Source of the DNA: Aspidiotus rigidus
Lineage: Eukaryota; Arthropoda; Insecta; Hemiptera; Diaspididae
NCBI GenBank assembly: GCA_035079385.1
Contig: JAVHKY010000082.1
Coordinates: forward strand, 868,001 to 932,000
Direction: 5' to 3'
Length of the DNA: 64,000 bases
This document shows positions 21,689-34,159 of the stretch, piece after piece. Below the pieces are notes generated by a model. That model did no database searches. It was given only the letters and a program-made list of their open reading frames with translations, and was not told the DNA's origin. A program made the translations under genes and the position numbers. The first letter of the stretch is position 1, and each line of letters begins with the position of its first letter.

Positions 21689-21812
21689 CAGTACAAGTGT
21701 TGTAGGTGAGTCTCTACAACTCGTACATACATTGCTTCACTCGCTTTGCTCGTTCCGCAAACGTACATTCACGTACTCATTATGAAAAGACTCACCTACG
21801 CCACATGTACTG
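21689..21812. repeat. Short inverted repeat (25-bp imperfect arms)
   Basis: CAGTACAAGTGTTGTAGGTG (21689 on) faces CACCTACGCCACATGTACTG (to 21812): arms of about 25 bp with three or four mismatches around a 74-bp loop. Confidence 0.6.
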
Positions 21813-22361
21813 TAAATAGCCATTTTCACATTTATTTTGGGAGATTCTTTGGGTCATGAACTTGAAGTACATTTAGGCCTATGTAATACATTTAAATAAT
21901 ATTAAAGTAAAATCAACTGAACGTCTTAGGTATAATTTTGAAGATTACACTACAAAAAAAAAAAAGTTCCTCATAAATGACAAGTTTGTGAATTTCATAC
22001 ATTTTGCAAACAGTGAGTACAGTAGAGACGCCTTTCTTATACGACTGTCAATGGGTTCGGTTTTTTGTATCAATAAAACGGTTTTTTGTATCAATAAAAC
22101 GAATGAATGATCTTCATGAATTTGTGAAATGATACTGCTTCGTCTGAAATACACTATGTCATTCATAATTTGGCTTCAATCGCTGACAATTATGTCTCGA
22201 GAAAATGGTATTTCGTATTCATTTGCGTGTCATATTTTCCGAAAAATATAATATGTAAAAATTATTGACATTGTAAAATAATGGTGAAAAACAAATCTCT
22301 TTGCATCGTTGCAAATTTATACAATCATATTCTGTATACCTAAATATCATCTTATTACGTA
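21813..22361. other. No gene recognised; 21-bp direct repeat at ~22060-22100
   Basis: GGTTTTTTGTATCAATAAAAC occurs twice in direct succession at about 22060-22100. Otherwise AT-rich and unassigned. Confidence 0.5.
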
Positions 22362-22773
22362 ATTTTTTCGATTATAATACGGTAATTGTTTCGATTATAA
22401 TACGCACGTTTTATACTAATTTTTAAATTTAAAATGTGGGGTGCGTATTATAATCGAGTAACAATAGATGAATCCCTAAGTTGGAAGAGTAAGAAAGCGA
22501 AATAGATACCTCAGATAAGCTTACAAGCAAAAGAGCAAAAAAAAAAATGATAAAAAAAACGAACGAAAAGAAAGGAAGAAAAAAAAACGTGAAAAATTTC
22601 GCACAATTATCGCATTAAGCTTCTACGGTAATTCCTACATTCAGTCAATTCGCGTATAAATAAAGCCTGCCCGCGTATAAATAAAGCCTGCCCGTAATAA
22701 ATAAAATTCTAAAATGAGGTCTTCAAATCTTGCCTGCGTATTATATACGTGTCCGTATCATAATCGACAAAAT
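22362..22773. mobile_element. 412-bp MITE-like element with ~21-bp inverted repeats
   Basis: ATTTTTTCGATTATAATACGG (22362-22382) faces the inverted counterpart at 22753-22773 with two or three mismatches. Inside are a second inverted pair around TCGATTATAATACGCAC / GTGCGTATTATAATCGA (about 22390-22460) and a 23-bp direct repeat (CGCGTATAAATAAAGCCTGC, twice, from about 22653). No coding capacity. Confidence 0.6.
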
Positions 22774-25502
22774 ATGGCATATCAGAATTTTTTTTTACCC
22801 AAGAGAAAAAGAAATTAGAACAATGTATTGGTAAAAGTTGATTCATTTTTCAAAATTTCAGTGGTTTTAAAACCTCAAGAGTGAGAATTAATTACCGACA
22901 AGAAGAAGATTATAATGAGCAAACACATAGCATACATGTAATCCTTTCATTTTCACGTTCTGAGATAACCATCATTGTGAATTCATGTAAAATAGTGGAT
23001 GACAAGTGGGCAACCTACGACCTGCACGCTATAAGCTCTCGAATTAGACCCGCAATGGAGAACTGAAAATTGGAATAAATAATTCGATTCATCATTACCA
23101 ACGGAAAGACTTCGCCAGTATACCATATTTTTTCAAAAACAATGACAAACGTGCTGAAGAAAATAATTGGGCGTTTTTCACTTCTTCTGTTCACCTCTCC
23201 AAAATCATGAATCAAAAAGTCTCCTACAAGCAGCAGAACGTTTGCCCGAAGTGTTACAGAAAATGAAACCTCAATTTCACCCATATCTCGTTTCTTTCAT
23301 CATAAGTAAATTTAGGCAATACGAGAAAAACTAAGCAACATGGAAAACTAAGCAACATTACGTGTGCGATGATATCCATAGCCTACCAAATGATCTGCGA
23401 CGTCCAAACGAGATTTTTTTGCATGATCTTCAAAGCGATATTGGTGTCTGAAATATTATTTCAGGAACCTGAAATGCTAACCACAAGGGAAGTGTGAAAC
23501 TTACATCAGTAGAGTTGATGCATCATTAAGACTACAATTTTGGACTCTATAAATTTATATAGGCTATATGTGAACCAAACAATTCTTTTCAAATTCTTTG
23601 GAAATAAGTTTCTCTTCCTTCCATCGTCTGCTTCTAATGATGCACGTCATCGCTTCACTTTGTTCCTTCAAATTCGTCCTCCACAAACTGCTGTTGATAC
23701 AAGTAGAATATTCTTCGAGTTTATCCAAGTGCGATCGCGATACGGATAGCATGAACATGTCAAATTTTCCATCCTGCCTAAGAAAAACGCGAGCTCGTAT
23801 TTTCCTTCTCCTTACTAATGACAATAACGCGCACTATGAAATTATACAACATATTAGGTACTATATTGACTGTGAAGATCGTGTAAGGACTATTTTTCTT
23901 TTCTACATTTCGTGAAAACCTTATCCAACGTACCGATAGTGATGCAAGCGGTCATGTTTTACAACATACAGTCTACGGTTTCTAATGACAGGTACGGTAT
24001 CGTTAGCCTTGTATAACAAAGCGTAATGAGTACGGACTTACGAAGTAGGACGAAGTTTCCTCACAAAGCCATTCATAAGATATACGGATTTTCTAAATGA
24101 CATTTGAATTATGAAAGGTAGTCACATATTAATATTCTTGTACTGGAATTCAAATTCCTCTATGTCAACCTACACTCACCTGCACTTTATCAGTTTTTAG
24201 GTTGATAAAAAATTCCAAATATGGGTCAGTGGGTATCAATATGTCCTTGAACTGATACTAGCTGCAGAACTGAGCTCCGAGTTTGAAAATTGAAAGTGAT
24301 TACTGATTATTAGCGCTGGGAGTTCATCTTCAGGTACCGCAACAGTATTACCAACATTTCTAATCAAATCAGCGTTGCTAGATATCTCTGTCATAGTGAA
24401 GAGGTACTATTTCCGTGTTCCAAGTTGTTGCTCTGATCTGTGGTGAAGTGATACATTTTTTAGGTTCGTGCTCTTCGAGCAAAGAACCTATTACAATCGC
24501 TTTTTTTTTTTCAAGATCAGCCTCATCGGAACCAGATGACGGCGTGAGTTGATGATGAGGTGAGCATCATAATGAATGTAGTCTAGGTATCTTCAACTCA
24601 GTACGGGTGGTAGAAACAAAGAACTGCAGCTGTTGGCATAATTTGGTGTATCAGTGGAATTGTATTCATTATGGCGATTCGAGGTATGAATTATTAGTAG
24701 GAGTATGTACGTATAGTCCGTATAAAAAGTGATGGATTGCTTTTCTTCAACCTTCCAATCATCGTTCACAGATTGTTTACGCATCTTTCGATTTGCGATG
24801 CAATATATCGATTCATAAGTGGATTGTTTTACGAAGTTTTACAATAATATTCCCTATTCATTCTAGAGAAAAGTAGTTTTTGCGTGAGGAAGTAGAGGAG
24901 TGTTTTCGTATTGCGTTTTATTCACAATGCTTTAATTATATAGGATTAATGTCTAGTTACTAGGCACGAACCTCTTCCAGCCTGGTACAGGGTGCTTGTT
25001 TTGTGCTGTAATTGTGTTTTCCCTGATTAGGTAATGATTATGATTTTCCCTCGTATTTGCATCACTTTCTCGTTTGGATTCACTTTTGGTTTCCTATATT
25101 TCCGAGTTTATTTGGAGAAGAAAGAAACGGAGAAGAAAGAAACGACATTCATTAAGCAAATCGAATTAAGGTGAGTTTCTATATTTCGCTACTTAGGCTA
25201 ATTGTCTTCTGATTTCTAGAACATGAATGAATTAATACGATGATCGTTAATTCGTCCTATCTGGTAATTATAACGACCATGGTTGATTCCATATGTCTGT
25301 ATGTACCTATGTCTGTAAGTAACTACTTCTTTTGTACTCGCCATTATGCGCATTCAATTTCAATCAAGTTCAAACGGTTTCTTCCATCCGAGGAAGTGAA
25401 TTCCGATATCATTAGGAATACGAAATAACCACACGTTCTTCCATTTGTGAATCGAATTCAGTAAGTATGAAAGAACATCAGACAAACTTCCCCACGTATC
25501 CT
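22774..25502. other. No gene recognised
   Basis: About 2.7 kb of AT-rich sequence. Short frames on both strands (22881-23284, 23540-23915, 24593-24784, 25240-25428) lack domains and overlap each other. A GAGAAGAAAGAAACG word is doubled at about 25113-25144. Confidence 0.45.
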
Positions 25503-25839
25503 TTCTTTGAAATGAATATGTTCGAGATTCATGGATGTACGTAATAATTTTAGTTATGTTTTTCCATCAGTGTGATTATAATTAATTACGATTCATATCT
25601 CTGTTGCATGATTACATCGGTAAAGCAGGATCAACATACACGATCGCAGTTTGTACGTGTTTGCCCGAAACGAGAATTGAGTTGTGCTTGCTCGAAAGGA
25701 GTTGACTTGTGTTTGTCCGAAAGGAGTTTACGATCGAAGGATACACTCTTGGGTGAGTTAAACAACCTAAATTACGCGATCTAGGTATTCTTATTAATGT
25801 AGAAGTAGTTGTACCCTGCGGGAAAACGAGGCGCAGTTA
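25503..25839 (+). repeat. Direct duplication, copy 1 (337 bp)
   Basis: From TTCTTTGAAATGAATATG to GAGGCGCAGTTA this matches 26231-26613 closely in direct orientation. Inside, three imperfect 25-28 bp repeats (TTTGCCCGAAACGAGAATTG, CTTGCTCGAAAGGAGTTGA, TTTGTCCGAAAGGAGTTTA) follow each other. The open frame over it (RSQFVRVCPKRELS, DLCLSERSL) is repeat-derived and not recognised. Confidence 0.85.
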
Positions 25840-26230
25840 TGGAGAATATTTGTGGGTCTATTTTTGGAGATGCTCCTTTTGTCATTTACCGATGGGACCC
25901 GATCGATCTGGATCAGAGAATGTAAACGAAGTAAATTTTTTGTAACACGTACGTTACACTGAAATTCTTCGTATTTCCAGAATTTGAAATTTGGAGGGGG
26001 TGATAGAATTAAAAATCTGCAGAATGAGAATACTTAATGAAAAAAATTAAAAACGCGAAAACGTAGCGTCATTTTTTTCAATAAAGATACAAGAGGAAAT
26101 ACGACGAAAAAATCTCCTGGCCCGAGCGGGAATTCACCCAAAATTTTTTCGTCATTTCCTCTGATATCCTTATCCATAAGCGATTCCCTGAATTATCAAT
26201 ATCCGTCATTTTTTAATTTCATTTTTTTTG
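25840..26230. other. Spacer between the two duplicate copies, no gene
   Basis: 391 bp of AT-rich sequence found only once in the window. Confidence 0.6.
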
Positions 26231-26613
26231 TTCTTTGAAATGAAAATGTTCGAGATTTATCGATGTACGTAATAATTTTAGTTATGTTTTTCCATCAGTG
26301 TGATTATAATTAATTACGATTCATATCTCTGTTGCATGATTACATCGGTAAAGCAGGATCAACAACATGTACACGATCGCAGTTTATACGTGTTTGCCCG
26401 AAACGAGAATTGAGTTGTGCTTGCTCGAAAGGAGTTGACTTGTGTTTGTCCGAAAGGAGTTTACCATCGAAGGATATAATCTTGGGTGAGTTAAACAATC
26501 TGAATTACGCACACATTTCGGATCGCAACGCTCCATATTTGTTAATCGCGATCTATAGGAATTCTCATTAATGTAGAAGTAGTTGTACCCTGCGGGAAAA
26601 CGAGGCGCAGTTA
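26231..26613 (+). repeat. Direct duplication, copy 2 (383 bp)
   Basis: It matches 25503-25839 but carries about 40 extra bases (around CACATTTCGGATCGCAACGC, 26510-26550) and a few small changes. Either copy 1 lost or copy 2 gained this piece. Confidence 0.85.
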
Positions 26614-27184
26614 GACAACCAGTTTTATAAAATACTAACAATAAATAGAAATTGAAGGGCCTAGTAGAAGAAGTCGACAAATCCATTTTCATAATTTATC
26701 AGCTAACGCTTCCAAAATTTAACATACTTTTCTGCAGCTCTACTGCATGTCTGCCGATGAATTTTTTTTTTAATTATTATTCCCTACTGTAGAGAAAGAA
26801 AAATGAAATCTGCCGGAAAAATGCATTACACATTTTATTATCCGCGCTTTCATTGTTGATTGCACGACTTAACAACTTCTTAATGAAAAGAATAAGGACT
26901 TATCGACTTCTTGATGAAAATGAACAAGATTTACCAACTTCTTCAAAACATTGTACCTGAAAAATTACATGTGGTGTATACACTTACGAGCATCGTTTCC
27001 CTCTGTTTAATTTGAGAATAAAGAAAAGTGCTTTTTAAATCGCAGTTCAGAAATATTATTTTTTATTGTAAATAGAACGGCAGCTGAAGGAGTACCCTAA
27101 TTAATCTGACAAAATGATTTCACCTTAAGACAACTTCCACTCACCGGCTACAAATGAGAAGCATTTGTGTTTGTATTCTGAACC
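26614..27184. other. No gene recognised; left border of the satellite array
   Basis: AT-rich unique sequence ending where the first partial A monomer starts (AAGTTTTGCATAGAAAGCG). Confidence 0.6.
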
Positions 27185-29190
27185 TAAGTTTTGCATAGAA
27201 AGCGATAGTTTCGAATTTTCGAAATTGTGATTTGTAGTCAAGTTTTTTTGCTGAATCAGTATGAAATGCGTAATCTGCGTTAAATTTCGGTCAAGATAGG
27301 ACTATTGGGTATCATTTTTAGTTGCCAGAGATTTTTTTCTGATGAAAATTAGGTTTTGCATAGAAAGCGATAGTTTTGAATTTTCGAAATTGTGATTTGT
27401 AGTCAAGTTTTTTTGCTGAATCAGCACGAAATTCGTAATCTGCGTTAAATTTCGGTTGGGAAAGGATTATTGGGTACCATTTTTAGTCGCCAGAGATTTT
27501 TTTCTGATGAAAATTAAGTTTTGCATAGAATGCGATAATTTCGAATTTTCGAAATTGTGATTTGTAGTCCAGTTTTTTTGCTTAATCAGCATAAAATTCG
27601 TAATCTGCGTTAAATTTCGGTTAGGATAGGACTATTGGGCACCATTTTTAGTCGCCAGAGATTTTTTTATGATCAAAATTAAGTTTTGCATAGAAAGCGA
27701 TAGTTTCGAATTTGTGATTTGTAGTAAAGTTTTCCTGCTGAATCAGCATAAAATTCGTAATCTGCATTAAATTTCGGTTAGGATAGGACTATTGGGTATC
27801 ATTTTTAGTCGCCAGTAATTTTTTTCTGATAAAAATCAAGTTTTGCACAGGAAGCAATAATTTCGAATTTTCAAAATTGTGATTTGTAGTCAAGTTTTTT
27901 TGCTGAATCAGCATAAAATTCGTAATCTGCGTTCAATTTCGGTTAGGATAGGTCTATTGGGTACCCCTTTTAGTCGCGGGAGATTTTTTTCTGATGAAAA
28001 TTAAGTTTTGCATAGGAAGCGATAATTTCGAATTTTCGAAATTGTGATTTGTAGTCATGTTTTCCTGCTGAATCAACATAAAATTTGTAATCTGCGTTAA
28101 ATTTCGGTTAGAATAGGACTATTGCGTAGAATTTTTAATCGCCAGAGATTTTTTTATGATCAAAATGAAGTTTTGCATAAAAGGCGATAGTTCCGAATTT
28201 TCGAAATTGTGATTTGTAGTTACGTTTTTCTGCTGAATCAACTTAAAATTCGTGATCTGCATTAAATTTCGGTTAGGATAGGTCTATTGGGTATCATTTT
28301 TAGTCGCCAGTAATTTTTTTCTGATGAAAATCAAGTTTTGCATAGAAAGCGATAATTTCGAATTTTCAAAATTGTGATTTGTAGTCATGTTTTTCTGCTG
28401 AATCAACATAAAATTTGTAATCTGCGGTAAATTTCGGTTGGGATAGGATTATTGGGTAGAATTTTTAATCGCCAAAGATTTTTTTATGATCAAAATGAAG
28501 TTTTGCATAAAAGGCGATAGTTCTGAATTTTCGAAATTATGATTTGTAGTAAAGTTTTTCTGCTGAATCAGCATGAAATGCGTAATCTGCGTTAAATTTT
28601 GGTCAAGATAGGACTATTAGGTATCATTTTTAGTTGCCAAGATTTTTTTCTGATGGAAATTAGGTTTTGCATAGGAGGCGATAATTTCGAATTATCGAAA
28701 TTGTGATTTGTAGTCATGTTTTCCTGCTGAATCAACATAAAATTTGTAATCTGCGGTCAATTTCGGTTGGGATAGGATTATTGGGTACCATTTTTAGTCG
28801 CCAGAGATTTTTTCCTGATGAAAATTAAGTTTTGCATAGAATGCGATAATTTCGAATTTTCGAAATTGTGATTTGTAGTCCAGTTTTTTTGCTTAATCAG
28901 CATAAAATTCGTAATCTGCGTTAAATTTCGGTTAGGATAGGACTATTGGGCACCATTTTTAGTCGCCAGAGATTTTTTTATGATCAAAAAGTTTTGCATA
29001 GAAAGCGATAGTTTCGAAATTGTGATTTGTAGTAAAGTTTTCCTGCTGAATCAGCATGAAATTCGTAAACTGCGTTAAATTTCGGTCAGGATAGGCCTAA
29101 TGGGTACCATTTTGTGTCGCGAGAGATTAATTTCTCTTGAATATTCATTTGTCACACAGGGCAATTATTTCGAATTTCATTCAGCCTGAA
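27185..29190 (+). repeat. Satellite A: ~12 tandem monomers of ~165 bp
   Basis: The word around CTGCTGAATCAGCATAAAAT recurs about every 165 bp (one step of 157 bp reflects a small deletion). The consensus has CGTAATCTGCGTTAAATTTC, GGTTAGGATAGGACTATTGG, ATTTTTAGTCGCCAGAGATT and GCATAGAAAGCGATAATTTC. Copies differ at many positions, unlike the higher-order units further right, so this looks like an older, unhomogenised edge of the array. Confidence 0.95.
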
Positions 29191-29889
29191 ACGTTCAGCA
29201 GGGTAAGAGCTTTGTTATAGGTGTAGAAAGATACCATTCTCCAATTTCTGTCGATGTCACCATCTGTTTAAATTCAATTGAAATCCAGTATGAAACGATC
29301 AGCAGAATTGAAGCAATGTTATATGTGTAGAAAGATACCATTCTGCAATTTTGGTTGATATCATCATCCATTCAAATTCAATTGAAATTCAGTATGAAAC
29401 GATCAGCGGAATGTGAGCTTTGTTGTTTGTGTAGAAAGATACCATTCTCCAATGTCTGTCGATGTCACCATCTGTTTAAATTCAATTGAAATTCAGTATG
29501 AAACGATCAGCAGAATGAGAGCTTTGTTGTTTGTGTGGAAAGATACCATTCTCCAATATCTGTCCATATCACACTCTATTTAAATTCAATTGAAATCTGG
29601 GTTAAAACAATAGGCAGAATTGAAGCAATGTTATATGTGTAGAAAGATACCATTCTCCAATTTCAGTTAATATCATCATCCATTTTAATTCAATTGAATT
29701 TTAGTTTGAAACGATCAGCAGAATGGGAGCTTTGTGATATGTGTAGGGAGATGCCATTCTCTAATTTCTGTTCATATTATCATATATTTGAATTCAATTT
29801 GAACTTAGTATGAAACGATCAGCAGAATGGGTCCCTTGTTATATGTAAAGGAAGATATCATTCTCCAGATTCTGTCCATATCACCATCC
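29191..29889 (+). repeat. Satellite B: 7 tandem monomers of 104 bp
   Basis: The word GAAACGATCAGCAGAATG recurs about every 104 bp. The rest of the unit has GTGTAGAAAGATACCATTCT, CCAATTTCTGTCGATGTCAC and TTAAATTCAATTGAAATTCA. It has no visible similarity to monomer A. The junction with A (CATTCAGCCTGAAACG) is the same as inside every higher-order unit. Confidence 0.95.
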
Positions 29890-30317
29890 ATTTAACTTAA
29901 TTTCGGTTAAAATAGGCCTATTGGGTACCATTTTAAGTTATCAGTGATTATCTTCTGTTGAATATTCAGTTTTCACAGAGGGCAAATATTTTGAACTATG
30001 GTATTTGTGATTGGAGGTCAGGTTTTTTCAGGTGAACCGATATGAAATTTGTAATCGGTGTTAATTTTTCGATTAGGATAGACCTATTGGGTATCATTTT
30101 TAGTCGCCAGAGAATTTTTTCTGTTGAAAATTCAGTTTTCACAGAGGGCAATAATATTGAATTCTAGAAATTGTGATCATTTATCAAGTTTTTCAACTGA
30201 ACCGATATGAAATTTGTAATCGGCGTTAAATTTCGATTAGGATAGACCTATCGGAAATCATTTTTAGTCGCAAGAGATTTTTTCAGTTGAAAATTCAATT
30301 TTAATAGATGCAGTAAC
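29890..30317 (+). repeat. Satellite A subunits up to the Copia-1 target site
   Basis: Subunits of the type that close and open the higher-order unit (TTCGGTTAAAATAGGCCTAT, then ATAGACCTATTGGGTATCAT). The unit anchor GTGATCATTTATCAAG lies at 30173. The run is cut at GATGCAGTAAC by Copia-1 and resumes at 36019 with the duplicated GTAAC. Confidence 0.9.
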
Positions 30318-30463
30318 TTTTGAGGACGAACTTTTATTAGAACAGATAAGAACACGTTATAACATATGACCAGGATATTGGTAACTAAAAAAACAGATAG
30401 CGTAGGTACGCTCTCGCACGCATCCCCTCTAATCTTCGTAGGTCGTGTTGATAAGATTCGACA
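30318..30463 (-). repeat. Copia-1 3' LTR (146 bp)
   Basis: On the minus strand it starts TGTCGAATC and ends CCTCAAAA. An AATAAA poly(A) signal (TTCTAATAAAAGTTCG) lies near its end. It is identical to the 35873-36018 copy. Confidence 0.95.
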
Positions 30464-30472
30464 CTCCCCCTC
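30464..30472 (-). promoter_or_regulatory. Copia-1 polypurine tract
   Basis: GAGGGGGAG on the minus strand, directly before the 3' LTR. This is the usual place for the plus-strand priming site of reverse transcription. Confidence 0.85.
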
Positions 30473-31227
30473 AACACGACATACGGTAAAAAAACAATAA
30501 AATTTTACATGAAATTAGTACAAAATAATATGATTTGTGTTTGATGATCACCAAAACCAATACATAATAACCTTAAAACAATCGAAATTTCTTAATAAAT
30601 AAACCACAGATTCTCTTATATCTACATCGCGTGCAAAAAAAAACATTTTTTTTTTTTTTTTTTTTAATTTTACTTTTTTCAATTTTTTTATGATTTTTAT
30701 ACCTAGCCGAATAATTACACAAATGTAAGATACTACTCCCCCTTAATTATGAGGCTACATAGAAACAATAAAATCGCGAACATGCAAAAAAAAATATAAA
30801 TAAACGTGCAAAAAAATGTCATGCAAGATCATTCGAATAATATGAGAGGGTAACATAAAAAAAATATAGAAAACAAAGCAAGCATAGGTGCACCTAGAAA
30901 AAATATATACAAAGATCGATCGACAAATAATTTAAATGTACGTACGTCCGAATGATTACGGCACAGGAAAGAACAATTTAACTACATACTTTTTTTTTTT
31001 TTTTTTTATTAAATAAGAAAAGAATTATTGCAAATGAAAACCCATGATGAGGTCTCGATAAAACATTTTTCAAGATAAACTCAAGCTGATGTAAAAATAA
31101 GACCCGTGATGAGGTCGGACCCTTGATGAGGTCGCAATAAAAATAATTCTATTGTGGTGAGGCTTTAACTCATTAAAAAATTTGAGGCTACTAAAAAATA
31201 AAAACATTGGTGAAAACAACAGGCTAC
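30473..31227 (-). other. Copia-1 3' non-coding region
   Basis: About 750 bp between the end of pol and the purine tract. Very AT-rich, with long T runs (about 30644-30665 and 30990-31007, A runs in element orientation) and a doubled GTGATGAGGTC word near 31102-31130. No coding motif. Confidence 0.7.
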
Positions 31228-33777
31228 TCAAGTAGATAAAGGAATACAATTTTCAAGTAAAAAACTTCTGATACGAAGAAAGTTGGCCTTATCGAGTGCT
31301 TTAGTGAGGATATCCGCGAGTTGATCAACAGTAGGAATTTTGCGGATCTCAATTTCATTCTCCTGTACAGCTTGCCGAATAGCATACTGTTTCGTGAGAA
31401 GGAAGCGGGAGGACGAAGACTCATTTCCCTCAGCAATACGGATCGCCGCTGAGTTGTCCTCGTATACGATAGCAGGGGACTCGTCTCCCAAGATTTCTTT
31501 CGAAAGAGCGGAAATGAAAGAGATTTCCTATACGGCGTCATTTAAAGCCGTGTATTCTGCTTCAGCCGTGCTGGTTGAGGTTCGACGCTGTTTTCGGGTC
31601 AACCAGGCAACCAAATTACCATAGCAAAAAACAAGATAACCGCCAGTAGATTCATATTTGCTGTCACGAGCGTCGGCAAAGGCTGCATCGACAAACGAGA
31701 CAACATGATCATCAGATGAAGATCGGTAAACTAGAGAATAATACCGTGTTTCATACAAGTATGATAAAATGCGCATCGCGTATTTGAAGATCTGCTGGGT
31801 ACCTTCCGATAAGAAACGAGACAAATAATTCACCGAAAACATGATGTCCGGTCGCGTGTTACGGGCCACGAAAAGAAGACCTCCTATTAAGGCTCGAAGG
31901 CCATGAAACTCCGAAGGGTTACCAGTTTGATTGATGGACAAGCGATGTTCCATGGGAGTATCATACGATAGGTCAGGATTGAGTCTGAATTTTCGAGCGA
32001 GTTTCTCGATATAAACAGACTGGTTCAGAACTCGACAACCGTCTAAACAATCTAACTGAACTCCAAGAAAAACTTTTGGCTTCGCCATAACCTTAATCTG
32101 AAACAAAGATGCGAGATGATCTATGACCAACTTCCCTTTGAGGATGTTGCTGCATAGGAGCAAACAATCATCGACGTAAATGATGATGACGATGAGGTCA
32201 TTATTCTCCTCCTTGAAGAAAATACACGGGTCGGGAATAAAATTCCTGAAACCCGAATCAATCAAAGCATTAGAAAATTTCACAAACCATGTCTTTGACG
32301 ATGTTTTCAACCCGTACAACGACTTATTAAGACGTAAGGCAACTGTATGCTCTTGCGTGCGTACACCTTTTGGTATAGAGATAAATAAGGGACGATCGAG
32401 ATCACCGTATAAGAAAGCTGTTCGCACGTCTATAGTGAAAACGTATAAGTTGAACTTGTGCGCAAAAGAAAGAAACCAACGAAAAATTGTAGGGTTTATC
32501 ACAGGAGCATAAGTTTCCGACAGTTGATAATCATTTCTATCCTGAAATCCACGCGCCACTAAACGTGCCTTAGCTATTTCTGTGCCTCCGTCGAATTTTA
32601 TGGAGAAAATCCACTTAGTGGATATGAGAGAGGGCTTACAATTACCATCAAATTCAGAAATTTCCGTCCATACATTATTCTCTGCGAGTGATTGTAATTC
32701 ACATTCAATCGCCCGTTTCCACTGTTGGGCAAAAGGAGAGCCAATTACAGCTTCCTCGATTGTATTCGGAACACAATCGGACAACGATAAAGGATTTCTG
32801 GGTTGAGCAATGTAGCTCCAAGCATAAGAGTGATCAGTACATGGATGAACTGAAGGAGAATCCTCAGTCTCTTCATTGACAGCCAGCTTTCTGGCAACGT
32901 AATCATAATCCTTGTCCTCCAAGATTTTAAAATTGCAAGATCTTGTACTTTTATACTCAATTGGGTGGAAGAAAGAACAACCATTTGTACCATAACCCAT
33001 TAGTACACGTAAGACAGCGCGGTCCCCAAACTTGGGATCATTACGCTTGGGCTTATCTACATGAACGTACGCTGCAGACCCTGGGACATAAATACGAGAA
33101 CAATCAGGAATTTTCGAGTAAAATAACTCAAATGGAGTCTTCCAATGAGGATTAGAACGACAAGGAGATCTGTTTTTCAAGAATTCGGCCATCTGTACGA
33201 CTTGTGGCCATTCCTCACGAGGAATATTAGAATCACCAAGAATACAACGACTTTTACCTAGCAAAGACTGAAAATGTCTCTCCGACCGACCATTCTGCTC
33301 CGGTGTGTAAGAATTAGAAATGTCAGGAGAAATACCCGCCTGGTCGCAAAAAAGCGCCAGCTCACCCCGGGTCAACTCTCTCGCTCCGTCCGAACGCAAG
33401 ATCGTGATACGACAGCCCGGAAACAAAGCATGCACATGATTAACATAAAGTTTGAAACATTGAGCCGCGTCAGATTTGTTTTTCAAAGATAAAGAAATTG
33501 AATAATTGGAATAATCATCGATGAATGAGATAACATACCGTTCTCCAGTACGTGCAGGAGCCATGGGTCCTAAAATATCAGTATTTATAATCTGTAGCAC
33601 ACGTATCGCCCTTTCACGTTCATGATTGTGAGGAGCGCGAGTGCTTTTAGCGCGTATACAAACTTCGCAATTGTACAAAACTTCAGCTATCACTCGAAAC
33701 GGTGAAATTCCCTTCACTACAAGGGGTAATTTAGCCAAATATTTAGCAGACAAGTGTCCGAAACGACGATGATACAA
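31228..33777 (-). pseudogene. Copia-1 pol: integrase, reverse transcriptase, RNase H; TAG in RNase H
   Basis: Residue numbers run from 33777. The integrase zinc-binding start is HRRFGH (3-8) with C37 and C40. The catalytic triad is D67 (NTDILGP), D130 (RSDGARE) and E166 (GRSERH), with 35 residues between D130 and E166 as in functional integrases. Reverse transcriptase: KWIFSIK (388 on), D450 (FTIDVRTAFLYG) and the YVDD active site at 534-537. RNase H: VDAAFAD (D697) and STAEAEYTAL. An in-frame TAG at 31528-31530 cuts RNase H, but the same frame continues to YEDNSAA and QLADILTKAL, ending at 31228. The upstream frame (33783-34127) is offset, so pol is also separated from gag. Codon 33777 is TTG, so this is not a real start. 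Confidence 0.93.
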
Positions 33778-33782
33778 TAAGG

Positions 33783-34127
33783 TTAGTTTTTTATCTCTCT
33801 CATATGCCGTAGCAGAGGTGTTAACATGAAAAATGTAAAAGGATTAGATAACGATGACTTAACGACACTATTGAAATTCAAACGATCAAAATCCGCTCCA
33901 AGAACAAAATAGACCCAGCCCGCTCGATTTTGGCGTCTGGCCACCATTACAGATTCATTATCAGAATGCCTATAAATATTCGTGTACAGTTCCTTAACAT
34001 GTACAAAGCGACTCGAGTTTGCCAGATTAACACTTATAGATTGATTGACAGTGGCCCAATTAAACGAATGATTATTTCTTGTCGAATTATTGATAACGAT
34101 TGGAGAGCCGTACATAGTGAGACTCAT
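33783..34127 (-). pseudogene. Copia-1 gag-pol linker with pre-integrase remnant; protease not recognisable
   Basis: A 114-codon open frame between gag and integrase, in a different frame from pol. NESVMVARRQNRAGWVYFVLG resembles the start of the GAG-pre-integrase segment of Copia proteins, which supports it being part of the polyprotein. I cannot find the aspartic protease D-S-G (or D-S-A) signature in any minus-strand frame of this interval, and it is short for a protease. A deletion or heavy mutation of the protease is likely. The frame change to pol lies near 33800-33830. Confidence 0.6.
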
Positions 34128-34159
34128 AAACGATACGTATTATTGACGTTGATAGGTAG

